Assembly: GCF_036621415.1 (NCBI RefSeq)
Contig: NZ_CP030941.1
Coordinates: 806,001 to 870,000 of the forward strand
Reading direction: 5' to 3'
DNA from: Nitratireductor thuwali
GTDB lineage: Bacteria; Pseudomonadota; Alphaproteobacteria; Rhizobiales; Rhizobiaceae
Length of the DNA: 64,000 nt
Shown here piece by piece: positions 46,209 through 56,720 of this stretch. The position numbers and the translations under genes were made by a program. Under the pieces are notes generated by a model. The model saw only the letters and a program-made list of their open reading frames with translations. It was not told the DNA's origin and made no database searches. Position 1 is the stretch's first letter, and every line of letters starts with the position of its first letter.

Positions 46209-47105
46209 ATGTTTCGCTTGGCACATTTTTCCGACATCCATCTGGGTCCGCTGCCCGACATATCCTACCGTGAACTCGCCTCGAAGCGGATAACCGGCTA
46301 CATCAATTGGCGCCGCAACCGCCGGTTCAGCCTCGACCACGGCATTATCGACCGGATCACGACGGATATGCTGGCGGCCGGCCCCAACCATATCGCGCTG
46401 ACCGGCGATCTGGTCAATCTGGCCCTCGACAAGGAAATCGAACTGGCGAAGCTGTGGCTCGAGGCGCTTGGCGACCCGCAGGACATATCGGTGGTACCCG
46501 GCAACCACGACGCCTATGTTCCGGGCGCGCTGAAGCGGGCCTGCCGCGCCTGGGCGCCGTTCATGACCGGCGACCATGCGCCACCGCCAACCGGCAGGCG
46601 CGGCTTTCCCTTCATAAGGGTGCGCGGCTCGCTGGCGATGATCGGCGTGTCCTCGGCCCGCGCCACGGCGCCTCTTTTGGCCAGCGGCCATTTCTCCGAC
46701 GGGCAGGCGCGGAAGCTTGCGGCCCTGCTGGACGAGGCGCGCGAGCGCGGCCTGTTCCGCGTCGTCATGATCCACCACCCGCCAGTGCGCGGGGCAACCC
46801 ATGCCGCCAAACGGCTCTACGGCATTTCGCGCTTTCAGAAGATCGTGCGCCGCCACGGCGCGGAACTGGTCCTGCACGGGCACACGCACCTGGCGACGGT
46901 GCATCGGATCGACGGGCCGGACGGGCCGGTGCCGGTGGTCGGCGTCGCGGCCGCCGGACAGGCCCACGGCAGCGCCAAGACACCCGCCCACTACAATCTC
47001 TTCGATATCGACGGCGCGGCGGGAAGCTGGCGGGTGCGCTTCACCCGGCGCGGCATTTCCGCCGGAGAGGAGATCAGCGACATCTCGTCATCGACGCTGT
47101 ATTGA
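46209..47105 (+). CDS. Metallophosphoesterase
   Basis: 298 residues with all five metallophosphoesterase blocks: SDIHLG (8-13), TGDLVN, PGNHDAY, MIHHPPV and LHGHTH. The spacing is that of the CpdA/calcineurin-like group that hydrolyses cyclic nucleotides or phosphodiesters; the real substrate is unknown. Cytoplasmic; no signal peptide. Confidence 0.92.
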   Translation: MFRLAHFSDIHLGPLPDISYRELASKRITGYINWRRNRRFSLDHGIIDRITTDMLAAGPNHIALTGDLVNLALDKEIELAKLWLEALGDPQDISVVPGNHDAYVPGALKRACRAWAPFMTGDHAPPPTGRRGFPFIRVRGSLAMIGVSSARATAPLLASGHFSDGQARKLAALLDEARERGLFRVVMIHHPPVRGATHAAKRLYGISRFQKIVRRHGAELVLHGHTHLATVHRIDGPDGPVPVVGVAAAGQAHGSAKTPAHYNLFDIDGAAGSWRVRFTRRGISAGEEISDISSSTLY

Positions 47106-47160
47106 GGCGCCATGGAAAGCGTTGCGGGCCAATCGGACGGCAAGCTCTGGGGTCCTGACC

Positions 47161-47760
47161 CTAGAAGGGATTGAACTCCTGGAACCGCTCCGACAGGAAC
47201 GCAAAGACGGTTCCGGCGCCGACGGCGCCGCCCAGGACGACCAGCAGCAGCCCTTGGAAAAACCCCTTCCAGCCGCTCCGCCTGGCCGCGTTGTCCGGCT
47301 TTTGCTCCTCGTCCGCCTGTCCGCGCGGCAGGACCTCGATATCGCCTTCGATGCGGCGCTGGCGTTCCACCATCCGCTCGGCGATGTAACGGGTGATCTG
47401 GTCCGCGACGGGCTTCATGTCGGCCGATTCCGCAAGCACCTGACGGCCGAGCCTCGTGTCGCACAGGAAGCGATAGGTGCGCCGGTCGCGGCCCATGACG
47501 ACATGCGCCACGGCATCGATCCACAGGCGCGGCTGCTCGCCGTTGGAGATCACGAGGTCGAAGCGCGGATCGTCTTTCGGAACGTCGGCGAAAACCGGCT
47601 GCAATTCCTGTGCGAGGAGTTCCAGGCGCGTGTGGCTCGCCTCGCGCATCTCGACCACGACATCCTCGCGATCGGCGGCAGCGTTCTTCATGTCGCGAAT
47701 GACACTGGAAAGCCTGCGCACATTCTCGGCAGGCACGACCTTCTGGCCAGCCTCACTCAT
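47161..47760 (-). CDS. Tail-anchored membrane protein, unknown
   Basis: 199 residues. A soluble N-terminal domain of about 150 residues (SSVIRDMKNAAADREDVVVEM; DPRFDLVISNGEQPRLWIDAV; RRTYRFLCDTRLGRQVLAES) and one C-terminal membrane helix (FFQGLLLVVLGGAVGAGTVFAFL) near residues 167-190. No family recognised; similar proteins occur in Rhizobiales. GAGGATC precedes ATG 47760. Confidence 0.75.
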   Translation of the reverse strand: MSEAGQKVVPAENVRRLSSVIRDMKNAAADREDVVVEMREASHTRLELLAQELQPVFADVPKDDPRFDLVISNGEQPRLWIDAVAHVVMGRDRRTYRFLCDTRLGRQVLAESADMKPVADQITRYIAERMVERQRRIEGDIEVLPRGQADEEQKPDNAARRSGWKGFFQGLLLVVLGGAVGAGTVFAFLSERFQEFNPF

Positions 47761-47895
47761 AAGCGATCCTCCAGATCGGGAACACGGTTAACTTACCGTT
47801 AACATGGGCCGGAGGTAAAATCATCACGTTTTGTTCCGCTCTCGCACGGCAAGGTAAATGCAACAAATTCAATGCGATTGGCAGGCGTCTTTGAA

Positions 47896-48653
47896 TCAGT
47901 TTCGGCAGATCGCAAATTGCAGGATGCGTGCCATGTCGGCGGGCGCTTCCTCCGGCAGCATATGGCCGAGGCCGGGGAAGAAGTGGCGGGCGAACAGGGG
48001 CGGCAGATCGTCCGACTGCCGCGGCGGCAGAACGGCGTCGAACCCGCCCCACACGACCCGCACCGGCAGATCGAGCCCGGCCAGCCCGTCGCGCGGCAGG
48101 GTTCCCTGGCTGCCTTCCCCGGCGATCATCTGCCAGATGCGGCGGAGCATCGCCGTCTGACCCGGTTGCGAGCGCATGGTCACGGCAGCTTCGACGACGT
48201 CGGACGAGACCTTGCAGCCCGGGCCAGACATCAGGATGAGGCAGGCCTCAACCTCGTCGGGTGTTCGGGCCTCGGCGTAGCGTTTGAGCAACGGCGCGTT
48301 GATCTGAGGGCCGAGGCCGCCCGGAGCAAACAGCGTCAGCGAGGCCACTTGCCCGGGCGCGCGCATGGCGATCAGCGCGGCCACCGCACCGCCGAAGGAA
48401 TGGCCCGCCAGATGAAAGCGCCCGCAGCCCCGCGCCTGCAGGTCGGCGGCGATCGCCCGGGCGGCGACGGGTGCGGGACCGGCCTCGGGAAAGTCCAGCG
48501 AGCCGCCATGGCCGGGCAGATCGTAGGCCAGCACGCGCACGCCAGGACCGAGCGCCGCGACGACCCGGTCCCAGGCCCGGTGCGTGCCGCCGAAGCCGTG
48601 GAGGAGGACGAGCGGTTCGCCCTCCCCGCCCGTCTCCCGAACGGCAAGGCCCA

Positions 48654-48654
<1 letters not shown>
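47896..48654 (-). CDS. Alpha/beta hydrolase
   Basis: 252 residues. Oxyanion HGF in VLLHGFGGTHRAWD, nucleophile Ser in LAGHSFGGAVA, acid in VVWGGFDAVLP, His in FPGLGHMLPEEAP. The ATG shares its first base with the leuA stop (TGATG), so it is translated from the leuA mRNA. Relation to leucine synthesis is not evident. The frame extension to 48771 lies inside leuA and is not used. Confidence 0.9.
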
Positions 48655-50664
<2,010 letters not shown>

Positions 50665-50718
50665 TTGACAGCGGTTCGTGCGCGCTGTATTTAACCAAAT
50701 GGATAATTAGCCAAATGG
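50665..50718 (+). promoter_or_regulatory. arsR-type promoter and tandem operator
   Basis: TTGACA (50665-50670) is a perfect -35 box; 17 nt later TATTTA is a weak -10. Downstream, CCAAATGG occurs twice (50695-50702 and 50711-50718) with a 16-bp period and an AT-rich spacer, immediately before the ATG. The repeat is probably where the ArsR protein binds its own promoter. Confidence 0.6.
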
Positions 50719-50722
50719 AAAA

Positions 50723-51067
50723 ATGAAACATCATCCCGACCCCCTGAGCACTGCTTTCGCCGCGCTCGCCGATCCTACCCGCCGCGCCATGCTCGCGAAG
50801 CTTTGCGAGGGCGAGGCGACGGTCAACGAGATCGCCGCCCCCTTCGACCTGTCACTGCCTGCGATTTCCAAGCACCTGAAGGTGCTGGAGGGAGCAGGCC
50901 TCGTTTCGCGGGGCCGCAACGCCCAGTACCGGCCCTGCCGGCTTGAAGCGGGGCCGCTGAAGGAGGTCGCCGACTGGGTGGAGCGCTATAGGCGCTTCTG
51001 GGAGGGAAGTCTCGACCGCCTGAACGATTATCTGAAGGAAATCCAAAAGAAGGAGACGCCGCAATGA
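50723..51067 (+). CDS. ArsR-family regulator
   Basis: 114 residues. Winged helix: TAFAALADPTRRAMLAKLCEGEATVNEIAAPFDLSLPAISKHLKVL (split around residue 30). It lacks metal-binding Cys pairs of ArsR/SmtB sensors and belongs to the branch that pairs with SRPBCC proteins. The next gene starts in the stop codon region (ATGA overlap), so the two are coupled and presumably self-regulated. Confidence 0.92.
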   Translation: MKHHPDPLSTAFAALADPTRRAMLAKLCEGEATVNEIAAPFDLSLPAISKHLKVLEGAGLVSRGRNAQYRPCRLEAGPLKEVADWVERYRRFWEGSLDRLNDYLKEIQKKETPQ

Positions 51068-51534
51068 CCGCCCATTCCACAGCCGCGAAATCGGATGCCG
51101 AACTGTACCTGACCCGCACCTTCGACGCGCCGCGCGAGCTCGTCTTCCAGATGTGGACCCGGCCGGAGCATCTGAACAACTGGAGCTGCCCCAAGGGCAT
51201 GACCATTCCGCACGCGGAAGGCGACATCCGGCCCGGCGGCTCCTACCGCACCTGCATGCGCTCGCCGGACGGCAAGGAATACTGGCTGAGCGGCGTCTAC
51301 AAGGAAATCGATGAGCCGGAGCGCATCGTCTTCACCCATGTCTGGGACGACGAGACCGGCCGGCCCGGCCACGAGACCGTGGTGACGGTCACGCTCCGGG
51401 AGGCCGGGGCGGACAAGACCCAGCTCACCCTCCACCAGGCGATATTTGCCTCCACGGAATCGCGCGACGGCCATGAGAGCGGCTGGAGCTCAGCCTTCGA
51501 CAATCTGGAAGACTATCTGGCGAAAAACGGCTGA
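51064..51534 (+). CDS. SRPBCC (AHSA1-type) protein
   Basis: 156 residues. START-like fold: LTRTFDAPRELVFQMWTRPEHL, HAEGDIRPGGSYRTCMRSPDGK and HESGWSSAFDNLEDYLAKNG are the Activator-of-Hsp90 (CalC-like) signatures. Probably binds a hydrophobic ligand; function unknown. Coupled to the ArsR gene. Confidence 0.9.
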   Translation: MTAHSTAAKSDAELYLTRTFDAPRELVFQMWTRPEHLNNWSCPKGMTIPHAEGDIRPGGSYRTCMRSPDGKEYWLSGVYKEIDEPERIVFTHVWDDETGRPGHETVVTVTLREAGADKTQLTLHQAIFASTESRDGHESGWSSAFDNLEDYLAKNG

Positions 51535-51639
51535 GCAGGCGCCAGGCGACTTGCATCGGCTCGTCAACGGCATGATTCATTATGCCAACGCCACCGTTCA
51601 ACGCGATGTAATGATTCCGTAAATTACGCCGGCCGCCGC

Positions 51640-52182
51640 TCAGGCGGCCGGAATGTTCTCCTGGCCGCCGGCCATGGCCTCGAAGGCGGCTTGGAGGCGG
51701 GCGCGAACGCCCGGCCCCGACCGCCGCGCCGGCGGCGGCGCGCCGAGATGCTCGACCCGCAATTCCTCCATGAACTCGTCCCAAAGCGCCGGCCCGCCCT
51801 CCTCCAGGAGCCGGGCGCGGATGGACAGCGCCTCGCTCACCGGCAGCCATTTGCGGCCCCAGGCGCCGATCATCGCGAAGACCGGCAGAAGCTCGATGCC
51901 TTTTTCGGTCAGGCTGTAGATCGCCTTCTGCTTGTGGCTGGGATCGTCGGCCTTTGAGATGACGCCCTCCGCCATCAGCCGCCGCAGCCTGTCCGCCAGG
52001 ATATTGGAGGCGATACCCTCTTCCGAATTGGACAGCAGTTCGCGGAAGTGGCGACGGTTCCCGAACATCATGTCGCGCACGACGATCAGGCTCCATTTGT
52101 CGCCAAGGACCTCCAGCGTGAGATTGATGGGACAGCCCGAACGGTGGGCGGCGGGAGACTCCTTGTCGGTGGCCAATTTCAT
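51640..52182 (-). CDS. HxlR-family transcriptional regulator
   Basis: 180 residues. SGCPINLTLEVLGDKWSLIVVRDMMFGNRRHFRELL is the HxlR core with the redox-sensitive Cys; the C-terminal 60 residues extend beyond the usual domain. ATG 52182 has GGAGAAC directly upstream; the in-frame TTG at 52191 covers that ribosome site. Divergent from an alpha/beta hydrolase gene across TTGCAA repeats. Confidence 0.9.
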   Translation of the reverse strand: MKLATDKESPAAHRSGCPINLTLEVLGDKWSLIVVRDMMFGNRRHFRELLSNSEEGIASNILADRLRRLMAEGVISKADDPSHKQKAIYSLTEKGIELLPVFAMIGAWGRKWLPVSEALSIRARLLEEGGPALWDEFMEELRVEHLGAPPPARRSGPGVRARLQAAFEAMAGGQENIPAA

Positions 52183-52197
52183 GTTCTCCAAAAACTG

Positions 52198-52249
52198 GTT
52201 GCAATGTAGGATCGGTTCTCCTAGCTTGCAACTAGTTATTTATTGCAAT
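52198..52249. promoter_or_regulatory. TTGCAA operator cluster
   Basis: GTTGCAA (52198-52204), TTGCAAC (52226-52232, its inverse) and ATTGCAAT (52242-52249, self-complementary) lie in the 89-bp gap between the HxlR gene and the hydrolase gene. Likely HxlR binding sites for both promoters. Confidence 0.55.
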
Positions 52250-52271
52250 CGGTTTGAAGGGAACGCGGGCG

Positions 52272-53120
52272 ATGAAGGCACGTGTCGTCACAACTGATGA
52301 TCTGGAGATCGCCACCGAGGCCTTCGGAGAACCGGCCGATCCGCCGGTCCTGCTCATCATGGGCGCCATGGCTTCCATGCTCTGGTGGCCGGAAGAATTC
52401 TGCGAGGCGCTTGCGGCGCGTGGCCGCCATGTCATCCGCTACGACAATCGCGATACGGGACTGTCGTCCACCTACGAGCCGGGCAATCCGTCCTATTCGT
52501 TCGATGACATGGCCGGCGACGCGATCCGCGTGCTCGACGGCTATGCGATCAGCTCGGCCCATCTCGTCGGCATGTCGATGGGCGGGATGATCGCCCAGAT
52601 GGCGGCGCTGGAGCATCCCGAGCGAGTGGCCACCGTCACCGCCATCAGCACGTCTCCGGTCGGGGTCGACACCTCGTCGCTGCCGGGTTTCACCGAAGCC
52701 TACAAGGAGCATTCCGCTGCCGGAGAGAAGGTCGATTGGACCAATAAGGCGGAAGTGATCGATTTCGTCGTCAAGGACACCCGCATGATCGCCGGCACCG
52801 CTCACCCCTACGATGAAGCCAGGGCCCGGCAACTGGTCGAGCGGGACGCGGCGCGTGCGCGCAATTTCCTGAACGCCGCCAATCACTTCATGCTGAAGGG
52901 CGGGAAGTCCTGGGAGGGCCGGCTGCGCGCAATGACGGCGCCGCTGCTCGTGATCCACGGCACGGCCGACCCGCTCTTTCCCGTCGAGCACGGCGCCGCT
53001 CTTGCCGCCGAGGTTCCGGGAGCAAGGCTGGTCGCAATCGAAGGCGGCGGGCATGAATTGCATCGGTCGGACTGGGACGAGATCATCGAGACCATTACCG
53101 AGCATACCGGGCGGCAATGA
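52272..53120 (+). CDS. Alpha/beta hydrolase
   Basis: 282 residues. Nucleophile in LVGMSMGGMIAQMAALEHPERV, acid in HGTADPLFPVEHG, His in EGGGHELHRSDWDE; RYDNRDTGLSS is typical of the aclacinomycin methylesterase/RdmC-like group. ATG 52272 with GAAGGGAACG upstream is used rather than the TTG at 52254. Probably regulated by the divergent HxlR protein. Confidence 0.9.
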   Translation: MKARVVTTDDLEIATEAFGEPADPPVLLIMGAMASMLWWPEEFCEALAARGRHVIRYDNRDTGLSSTYEPGNPSYSFDDMAGDAIRVLDGYAISSAHLVGMSMGGMIAQMAALEHPERVATVTAISTSPVGVDTSSLPGFTEAYKEHSAAGEKVDWTNKAEVIDFVVKDTRMIAGTAHPYDEARARQLVERDAARARNFLNAANHFMLKGGKSWEGRLRAMTAPLLVIHGTADPLFPVEHGAALAAEVPGARLVAIEGGGHELHRSDWDEIIETITEHTGRQ

Positions 53121-53247
53121 GCCGGCCGGAAAGACTACTTCGCCTCGGCTACGAGGTGACCGAGCATGTCCCGTCAGAAAAGGCGACCGACGTCGTCCTG
53201 TCGAGGCGGGCCTGATCTTTCGCATGACATGAAGAGGAGACTTCAAC

Positions 53248-53610
53248 ATGCCAGCGTCAAACAGAACGGAAATCGCCCGCGCCTATTTCGGCGCCTACAA
53301 GACGAAGGACCGCAAGCTCGTCGAGGATATGCTGACGGCCGACTTCACCTTCACCAGTCCCTATGACGACGCCATCGATAGAGAGGCCTTCTTCGAGCGC
53401 TGCTGGCCGGCCGGCCAGCGGATGGCCGAAATTTCTCCGGAAGAAGTTGTCGAGAATGGGGACCGCGTATTCGTCTTGTACAGGTGCCGTACTCCGGAAG
53501 GGAAGGAATTTCGCAATGTCGAGACGCTCGATTTTACGGGCGACCGCATCCGCGCCGTCAATGTCTATTTCGGCGCGGCGTACATCGACGGCGTTTTCCA
53601 ACCCTCCTGA
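53248..53610 (+). CDS. SnoaL-like (NTF2-fold) protein
   Basis: 120 residues. NRTEIARAYFGAYKTKDRKLVEDMLTADFTFTSPYDD is the NTF2-like SnoaL pattern, followed by VFVLYRCRTPEGKEFRNVE. Could be a small isomerase or ligand-binding protein. GAGGAG precedes the ATG by a few bases. Second gene after the hydrolase, 127 nt behind it. Confidence 0.85.
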   Translation: MPASNRTEIARAYFGAYKTKDRKLVEDMLTADFTFTSPYDDAIDREAFFERCWPAGQRMAEISPEEVVENGDRVFVLYRCRTPEGKEFRNVETLDFTGDRIRAVNVYFGAAYIDGVFQPS

Positions 53611-53651
53611 GCGAGCCGGCACGTAAACTTCGAACCATGGAGGAACTGAAG

Positions 53652-54398
53652 ATGAGCCTGCCGCAAATCGTTTCGCGTGAAGAATGGCTGGACGCCCGCA
53701 AGGCGCTGCTGGCCAAGGAAAAGGAAATGACGCGGGCGCGCGACGCCCTGAACGCGGAGCGCCGCCGTCTGCCGATGGTGAAGATCGAGAAGAATTACGT
53801 CTTCGAAGGATCGGACGGCAGGAAGCGGCTGATCGATCTCTTCGAAGGCCGCCGCCAGCTGATCGTCGGCCATTTCATGTTCGATCCGCGCTGGGAAAAG
53901 GGCTGCGCGGGCTGCACCGCCGGCGCCGACGAGATTTCCGACGGGCTGATACGCCATCTCAACAGCCGCGACACCTCCTATGCCTGCATATCGCGCGCGC
54001 CGGTCGAGAAGATCGAGCGCTATAAGGCAGAGCGCGGCTGGCGTTTTCCCTGGTACTCCTCCTACCGCAGCGACTTCAACTATGATTTCGGGGTGACCAT
54101 CGACGAACGGCGATCCGCTCCGGTCTACAACTACCGCACGCTCAAGGAGCACGAGGAAGCCGGCACCGGATACTATTTCCAGGGCGAGCGCCCGCTGGAA
54201 CAGCCCGGCACCAGCGTCTTTCTGCGCGTCGGCGACGAGATGTTCCACAGCTATTCGACCTTCGGCCGCGGCGCCGAGATGACGGGCGGCTCCTATTACT
54301 GGCTCGACCTCACGCCGCTCGGCCGGCAGGAGGACTGGGAGGAGCCGAAGGGACGGGTCGAAAGCGCCCGTGAGGCCGTTCCCGTTTTCGAGGACTGA
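53652..54398 (+). CDS. DUF899 thioredoxin-fold protein
   Basis: 248 residues. EEWLDARKALLAKEKEMTRARD, HFMFDPRWEKGCAGCTAGAD (the CxxC-like site) and FHSYSTFGRGAEMTGGSYYWLDLTPLGRQE are the DUF899 (AhpC/TSA-like) blocks. No reaction is established for the family. GGAGGAA stands before ATG 53652; the upstream ATG at 53637 overlaps that ribosome site. Confidence 0.9.
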   Translation: MSLPQIVSREEWLDARKALLAKEKEMTRARDALNAERRRLPMVKIEKNYVFEGSDGRKRLIDLFEGRRQLIVGHFMFDPRWEKGCAGCTAGADEISDGLIRHLNSRDTSYACISRAPVEKIERYKAERGWRFPWYSSYRSDFNYDFGVTIDERRSAPVYNYRTLKEHEEAGTGYYFQGERPLEQPGTSVFLRVGDEMFHSYSTFGRGAEMTGGSYYWLDLTPLGRQEDWEEPKGRVESAREAVPVFED

Positions 54399-54457
54399 GC
54401 CTGAACTATCGGCCCGAACTATCCATGGACCAACGCGCAAAAAGCGGAGATACAATC

Positions 54458-55762
54458 ATGCCCGACCACACGACGAGACGCAGGCTGCTCCAGTCCGGCG
54501 CCGGCCTTTTGGCGCTGGGGATCGCCGGCCAGGGGAGAATACCAGTGGCACAAGCGAACGAGGCCGGCATCGCGGCGGCGAACGAAGCCATAGGCGAGGC
54601 GATGCGGGCTCACATGGCCGATGGCTACTTGCCCGGCGCGGTCTGGCTTCTCCACAGGAAGGGGCGGACGGAGACGGGCACCGCCGGGACTTTCGAGCTT
54701 GGGGGCGGCAAGCCCATGGCACGGGATACGATATTCCGCGTCGCCTCGATCACCAAGCCGGTGACGGCGGCGCTCGCCATGATGCTGGTGGAGGAAGGGC
54801 GGCTGGCGCTCGATGCCCCGGTCGACGATCTCCTGCCCGAACTGTCCGACCGGCGCGTGCTGACGAGCGTCGACGCTCCGCTGGACGACACGGTGCCGGC
54901 GGACCGCCCGGTCACGCTGCGCCATCTGCTGACGATGACCTTCGGCCTCGGCGCCATAATGGTGTTTCCCGAACAGTACCCGATACAGGCCGCCATGCGG
55001 GAGGCGGGCGTCGCGCCGGGCTGGGCGCTGCCCAAGATGTCGTCGGACGAATATATGGCAAAACTCGGCTCGATACCGCTGGCGGCGCAGCCGGGCGAGA
55101 TGTTCCTCTACAACAACGGGCTGGACGTGGCCGGCATCCTCATCGAGCGGGCGACCGGCAAGCGGCTCGGCGATGTGATGCGGGAACGGCTGTTCGATCC
55201 GCTGGGAATGAAGGACACCGGCTTCTACGTGCCGTCCGAAAAGCGCGACAGGCTGCCGCCCCAATACGGCCCCGACTTCGCGGCCAATGACGGCGCGCCG
55301 AAAGTGTTCGGCCCCGACGAGGGCATCGATTTCTTGAGCCCGCCCCCGCTCGATTCTGGCGCCGGCGGCCTTGTCACGACGGTGGACAACTATCTTGCGT
55401 TCTGCCGGATGATGATGAACGGCGGAGAGCTCGGCGGCACCCGGTTCCTGAAGGCCGAGACCGTGGCCGAGATGAGCCGCGACCAGCTTACCCCGCAGCA
55501 GAAGACCGGCCCGCATGCCGAGCCCTTCATGGCGCAAGGCGGCGCTGGCTGGGGCCTTGGAATGTCGGTGGCCGTGGAGAGGATCGCGCCATGGCTCGTT
55601 CCCGGCCGGTTCGGCTGGGATGGCGGCTACGGCACCTCCGCCTATACGGACCCGGAGAACGGTCTCATCGGAATATTCTTCAGCCAGCGCATGATGACCT
55701 CGCCGCAACCGCCTGAAACTTTCGTCGATTTCTGGACTCATGCCTATGAGGCGATCGGCTGA
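54458..55762 (+). CDS. Serine hydrolase, beta-lactamase/esterase class C family
   Basis: 434 residues. Tat-like leader (TTRRRLLQSGAGLLALGIAG) directs it to the periplasm. Catalytic S97-x-x-K100 (RVASITKPV), Y218 (LYNNGLD), and a late WDGGYGTSAYTDP block in place of KTG. More likely an esterase or peptidase than a true beta-lactamase. The start is ATG 54458 with GCGGAG upstream; ATG 54425 is possible. Confidence 0.88.
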   Translation: MPDHTTRRRLLQSGAGLLALGIAGQGRIPVAQANEAGIAAANEAIGEAMRAHMADGYLPGAVWLLHRKGRTETGTAGTFELGGGKPMARDTIFRVASITKPVTAALAMMLVEEGRLALDAPVDDLLPELSDRRVLTSVDAPLDDTVPADRPVTLRHLLTMTFGLGAIMVFPEQYPIQAAMREAGVAPGWALPKMSSDEYMAKLGSIPLAAQPGEMFLYNNGLDVAGILIERATGKRLGDVMRERLFDPLGMKDTGFYVPSEKRDRLPPQYGPDFAANDGAPKVFGPDEGIDFLSPPPLDSGAGGLVTTVDNYLAFCRMMMNGGELGGTRFLKAETVAEMSRDQLTPQQKTGPHAEPFMAQGGAGWGLGMSVAVERIAPWLVPGRFGWDGGYGTSAYTDPENGLIGIFFSQRMMTSPQPPETFVDFWTHAYEAIG

Positions 55763-55878
55763 CGGCGGCTGAGCTTGAAAAAACCGGGTGGGGCGCTGTC
55801 GGATGGTGCCCCTTTTCCTCGTCCTCGGAAAAGCCCTGGGCCGGCCAGGAACTCCATTGAGACACCAGGAGAAACAAG

Positions 55879-56298
55879 ATGCGCTTCATGATGCTGATGA
55901 TACCCGCAGGCTACGAGACTGCGCAGCCGGGCACGATGCCTGATCCGGCAGCAGTCGAGGCCATGATGAAATTCAACGCCGATCTGCAGGAGGCCGGCAT
56001 CCTGCGTGAACTCAACGGCCTTCACCCGCCTTCCATGGGTGCCCGCGTCAGCTTTGCCGACGGCAAACCCGTCGTCACCGACGGTCCCTTCGCGGAAACC
56101 AAGGAGGTTGTCGGCGGTTACTGGATTATCGAGGTCGGATCGCTGCAGGAGGCCGTGGAATGGGCCTGCCGCTGCCCCGGCTCGCCCAACGAGACCATCG
56201 AGATCCGCCGGATTCAGGAGATGGAGGATTTCCCGGAGGACGTGAAGAAGGCGGCAGCCGGTTTCGAGGAGATGCAGAAAAGGTCTCGAATGCAGTAA
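55879..56298 (+). CDS. YciI/DGPF-family protein
   Basis: 139 residues. MRFMMLMIPAGYETAQPG, the hallmark VTDGPFAETKEVVGGYWIIE and the C-terminal IEIRRIQEMEDF place it in the YCII-related (DGPF) family, often neighbours of ECF sigma factors. No sigma gene is present here. Function unknown. CAGGAGAAAC precedes the ATG. Confidence 0.92.
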   Translation: MRFMMLMIPAGYETAQPGTMPDPAAVEAMMKFNADLQEAGILRELNGLHPPSMGARVSFADGKPVVTDGPFAETKEVVGGYWIIEVGSLQEAVEWACRCPGSPNETIEIRRIQEMEDFPEDVKKAAAGFEEMQKRSRMQ

Positions 56299-56318
56299 CG
56301 GACGCAAGGAGCGCAGGC

Positions 56319-56720
56319 ATGATGAAAACCTACCACGGCAGCTGCCATTGCGGCGGCGTGCACTTCAAGGCCGAACTGGATCTGAGCGCAGGGACGAGCC
56401 GCTGCAACTGCTCGATTTGCCGAAAGGGGCGTTTCTGGAAAGCGGTAATTCCCGCCGATGACTTCGAACTGCTCGAGGGAGCGGACGAGCTGACGGAGTA
56501 CGCTTTCGCAAGCCATTCGATCCGCCATCTGTTCTGCCGGACCTGCGGCATCAAGCCGTTTGGGCGCGGCGAGGTGGAGCCGATCGGCCGGTTCGTGGCG
56601 GTGAATGTCGCCTGTCTCGACGATGCCAGTGACGAGGAGCTTGCCGCCGCGCCCGTGCAATACGAGGACGGCCGCAACAACCGCTGGGAAGCCGAACCCG
56701 CCGTCAGAAGCTTCCTGTAG
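56319..56720 (+). CDS. GFA-family (glutathione-dependent formaldehyde-activating-like) protein
   Basis: 133 residues. The zinc ligands of the fold are seen in SCHCGGVHF, CNCSICRKGRFW and FCRTCGIKPF. The name comes from glutathione-formaldehyde adduct formation in Paracoccus; most members are unassigned. AAGGAGCG precedes ATG 56319. The last 17 bp overlap the end of the convergent AbrB gene. Confidence 0.9.
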   Translation: MMKTYHGSCHCGGVHFKAELDLSAGTSRCNCSICRKGRFWKAVIPADDFELLEGADELTEYAFASHSIRHLFCRTCGIKPFGRGEVEPIGRFVAVNVACLDDASDEELAAAPVQYEDGRNNRWEAEPAVRSFL

